Source: Melaminivora alkalimesophila
Lineage (GTDB): Bacteria; Pseudomonadota; Gammaproteobacteria; Burkholderiales; Burkholderiaceae_C
Length of the DNA: 15,615 bases
Direction: 5' to 3'
Assembly: GCF_000282995.1 (NCBI RefSeq)
Contig: NZ_ALEE01000683.1
Coordinates: forward strand, 1 to 15,615
Below the pieces are notes generated by a model. That model did no database searches and had not been told where the DNA came from. It saw nothing but the letters and a program-made list of their open reading frames with translations. The position numbers were made by a program, and so were the translations under genes. The number at the start of each line of letters is the position of its first letter. Position 1 is the first letter of the stretch. Positions 14,511 through 15,615 of the stretch are shown here, piece by piece.

Positions 14511-15615
14511 ATGAGTGACGAGCACGCGAACTTTGCGGAATTCCACCGCCGCTCCATCGAGGACCGGGACGCGTTCTGGGCCGAGCAGGCGCGGCTGATC
14601 GAGTGGCAGACGCCGCCGCAGCAGATCTGCGACTGGAGCAACCCGCCCTTTGCGCGCTGGTTCGTGGGCGGCACCACCAACCTGTGCCACAACGCGGTGG
14701 ACCGCCACCTGGCCGAGCGTGCGCAGCAGCCGGCGTTGATCGCGGTGTCGAGCGAGACCGGCAGCGAGCGCGTCTACACCTATGCCGAACTGCACCAGGA
14801 AGTGCAACGCATGGCGGCGGTGCTGCAGTCCTTCGGGGTACAGAAGGGCGACCGGGTGCTGATCTACATGCCGATGATCGCCGAGGCGGCCTTTGCGATG
14901 CTGGCCTGCGTGCGCATCGGGGCGTTGCATTCGGTGGTCTTTGGCGGCTTTGCTTCCTCGTCGTTGGCGACGCGCATCGAGGATGCCGAGCCGCGCGTGA
15001 TCGTGAGCGCCGACGCGGGCTCGCGCGGCGGCAAGGTGGTGCCGTACAAGCCACTGCTGGACGAGGCCCTTGCGCTGTCGTCCCACAAGCCCGAGGCGGT
15101 GGTGCTGGTGGACCGTGGCCTGGCGCCCGCTGCCCTGCAATCCGGGCGCGACCATGACTGGGCGGCACTGCGCGAGCAGCACCTGGATGCGCAGGTGCCC
15201 TGCGTGTGGGTCGAGGCGACGCACCCGAGCTATACCCTCTACACCAGTGGCACCACCGGCAGGCCCAAGGGCGTGCAGCGCGACACCGGCGGCTACGCCG
15301 TGGCGCTGGCGGCGAGCATGCGCCACATCTTCATGGCCGAGCCGGGCCAGACCTATTTCTGCACCAGCGACATCGGCTGGGTGGTGGGCCACAGCTACAT
15401 CATCTACGCGCCGCTGCTGGCCGGCATGGCAACGGTCATGTACGAGGGATTGCCGATCCGCCCGGACGCCGGCATCTGGTGGAGCCTGGTGGAAAAGTAC
15501 CGCGTGACCCACATGTTCTCCGCTCCCACGGCGGTGCGGGTGCTCAAGAAGCAGGACCCGGAGTATCTGCGCAAGCACGACATCAGCAGCCTGAAGGCGC
15601 TGTGGCTGGGGGGGG
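14511..15615 (+). CDS. prpE: Propionate-CoA ligase PrpE (partial, 3' end outside window)
   Basis: The frame is open from ATG at 14511 to the window edge, 368 codons of an expected 620-640. PrpE activates propionate to propionyl-CoA with ATP through a propionyl-adenylate, the entry to the methylcitrate cycle in the cytoplasm. The N-terminal acetyl-CoA-synthetase-type region carries FAEFHRRSIEDRDAFWAEQA (8-27) and WFVGGTTNLCHNAVDRHL; the adenylation motif A3 is YTSGTTGRPKG (244-254), followed by VQRDTGGYAVALAASM, wording typical of PrpE rather than Acs, where the matching string is different. The ribosome binding site GAGGAGAC ends eight bases before the ATG. It seems a stand-alone gene here: no prpB, prpC or prpD is adjacent on the visible side. 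It belongs to the host chromosome rather than the defence island. Confidence 0.92.
   Translation, partial: MSDEHANFAEFHRRSIEDRDAFWAEQARLIEWQTPPQQICDWSNPPFARWFVGGTTNLCHNAVDRHLAERAQQPALIAVSSETGSERVYTYAELHQEVQRMAAVLQSFGVQKGDRVLIYMPMIAEAAFAMLACVRIGALHSVVFGGFASSSLATRIEDAEPRVIVSADAGSRGGKVVPYKPLLDEALALSSHKPEAVVLVDRGLAPAALQSGRDHDWAALREQHLDAQVPCVWVEATHPSYTLYTSGTTGRPKGVQRDTGGYAVALAASMRHIFMAEPGQTYFCTSDIGWVVGHSYIIYAPLLAGMATVMYEGLPIRPDAGIWWSLVEKYRVTHMFSAPTAVRVLKKQDPEYLRKHDISSLKALWLGG

Noticed and set aside
14445..15578. Long antisense open frame (377 codons) across prpE
   Set aside because: It is exactly opposite a well-recognised PrpE coding frame, has no family resemblance and is a product of high GC in the third codon position.
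1..15615. CRISPR array or tandem repeats
   Set aside because: Reading through the window showed no regularly spaced repeats.

Overview
The window holds a horizontally acquired-looking defence operon, about 11.5 kb on the minus strand, next to four ordinary chromosomal genes. The right-hand genes are very GC-rich: a hand-counted 60-base line at 13201 has 43 G+C. They encode an NlpC/P60 peptidase, a PQQ-type sugar dehydrogenase, an isochorismatase-fold hydrolase and propionate-CoA ligase PrpE. Composition and gene content suggest a betaproteobacterium of the Burkholderiales, probably Comamonadaceae. This is inference only; no rRNA or tRNA is present to confirm it.

Positions 1-11535 (minus strand, read right to left) form one tightly packed operon. 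In transcription order it encodes a small MerR/excisionase-type HTH protein, a SNF2-family helicase of 975 aa, a beta-class (DPPY then FAGSG order) DNA N6/N4 amino-methyltransferase of 1046 aa, an AAA/ABC-type ATPase of about 400 aa, a DUF4276 TOPRIM-like protein of 214 aa, and a large SF2 helicase with a C-terminal PD-(D/E)xK nuclease. The last gene runs off the left edge after 1125 codons. The genes overlap by 1-4 bases or are separated by 1-44 bases, and two of the starts can be decided from Shine-Dalgarno spacing.

The methyltransferase plus helicase-nuclease resemble an enlarged Type III restriction-modification pair (Mod/Res). The SNF2 helicase recalls DrmD of DISARM. The ATPase/DUF4276 pair looks like a split OLD/PARIS-like ATPase-TOPRIM effector nested inside the restriction operon. 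No DrmA/B/C, PglZ, BrxC or BrxL is in the window, so it is neither complete DISARM nor BREX as seen here.

Two features stand out. The middle of the methyltransferase gene, which covers exactly the catalytic motifs and the putative target-recognition region (about 5880-7130), is far more AT-rich than the rest of the same gene, suggesting a specificity-changing domain replacement. The ATPase-nuclease pair sits between modification and restriction genes and is translationally coupled to its neighbours, which suggests it guards or augments the restriction system.

Positions 11536-11924 hold no large gene. They contain a perfect 7-bp-arm inverted repeat close upstream of the HTH gene, a possible 53-codon ORF and an imperfect inverted repeat, and they mark the right boundary of the acquired region. 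From 11925 onward lie the host-like genes: the NlpC/P60 gene (minus) is divergent from the sugar dehydrogenase gene (plus), which is followed directly by the isochorismatase-like gene and then, after a hairpin and an AT-rich promoter-like stretch, prpE, truncated by the window end.
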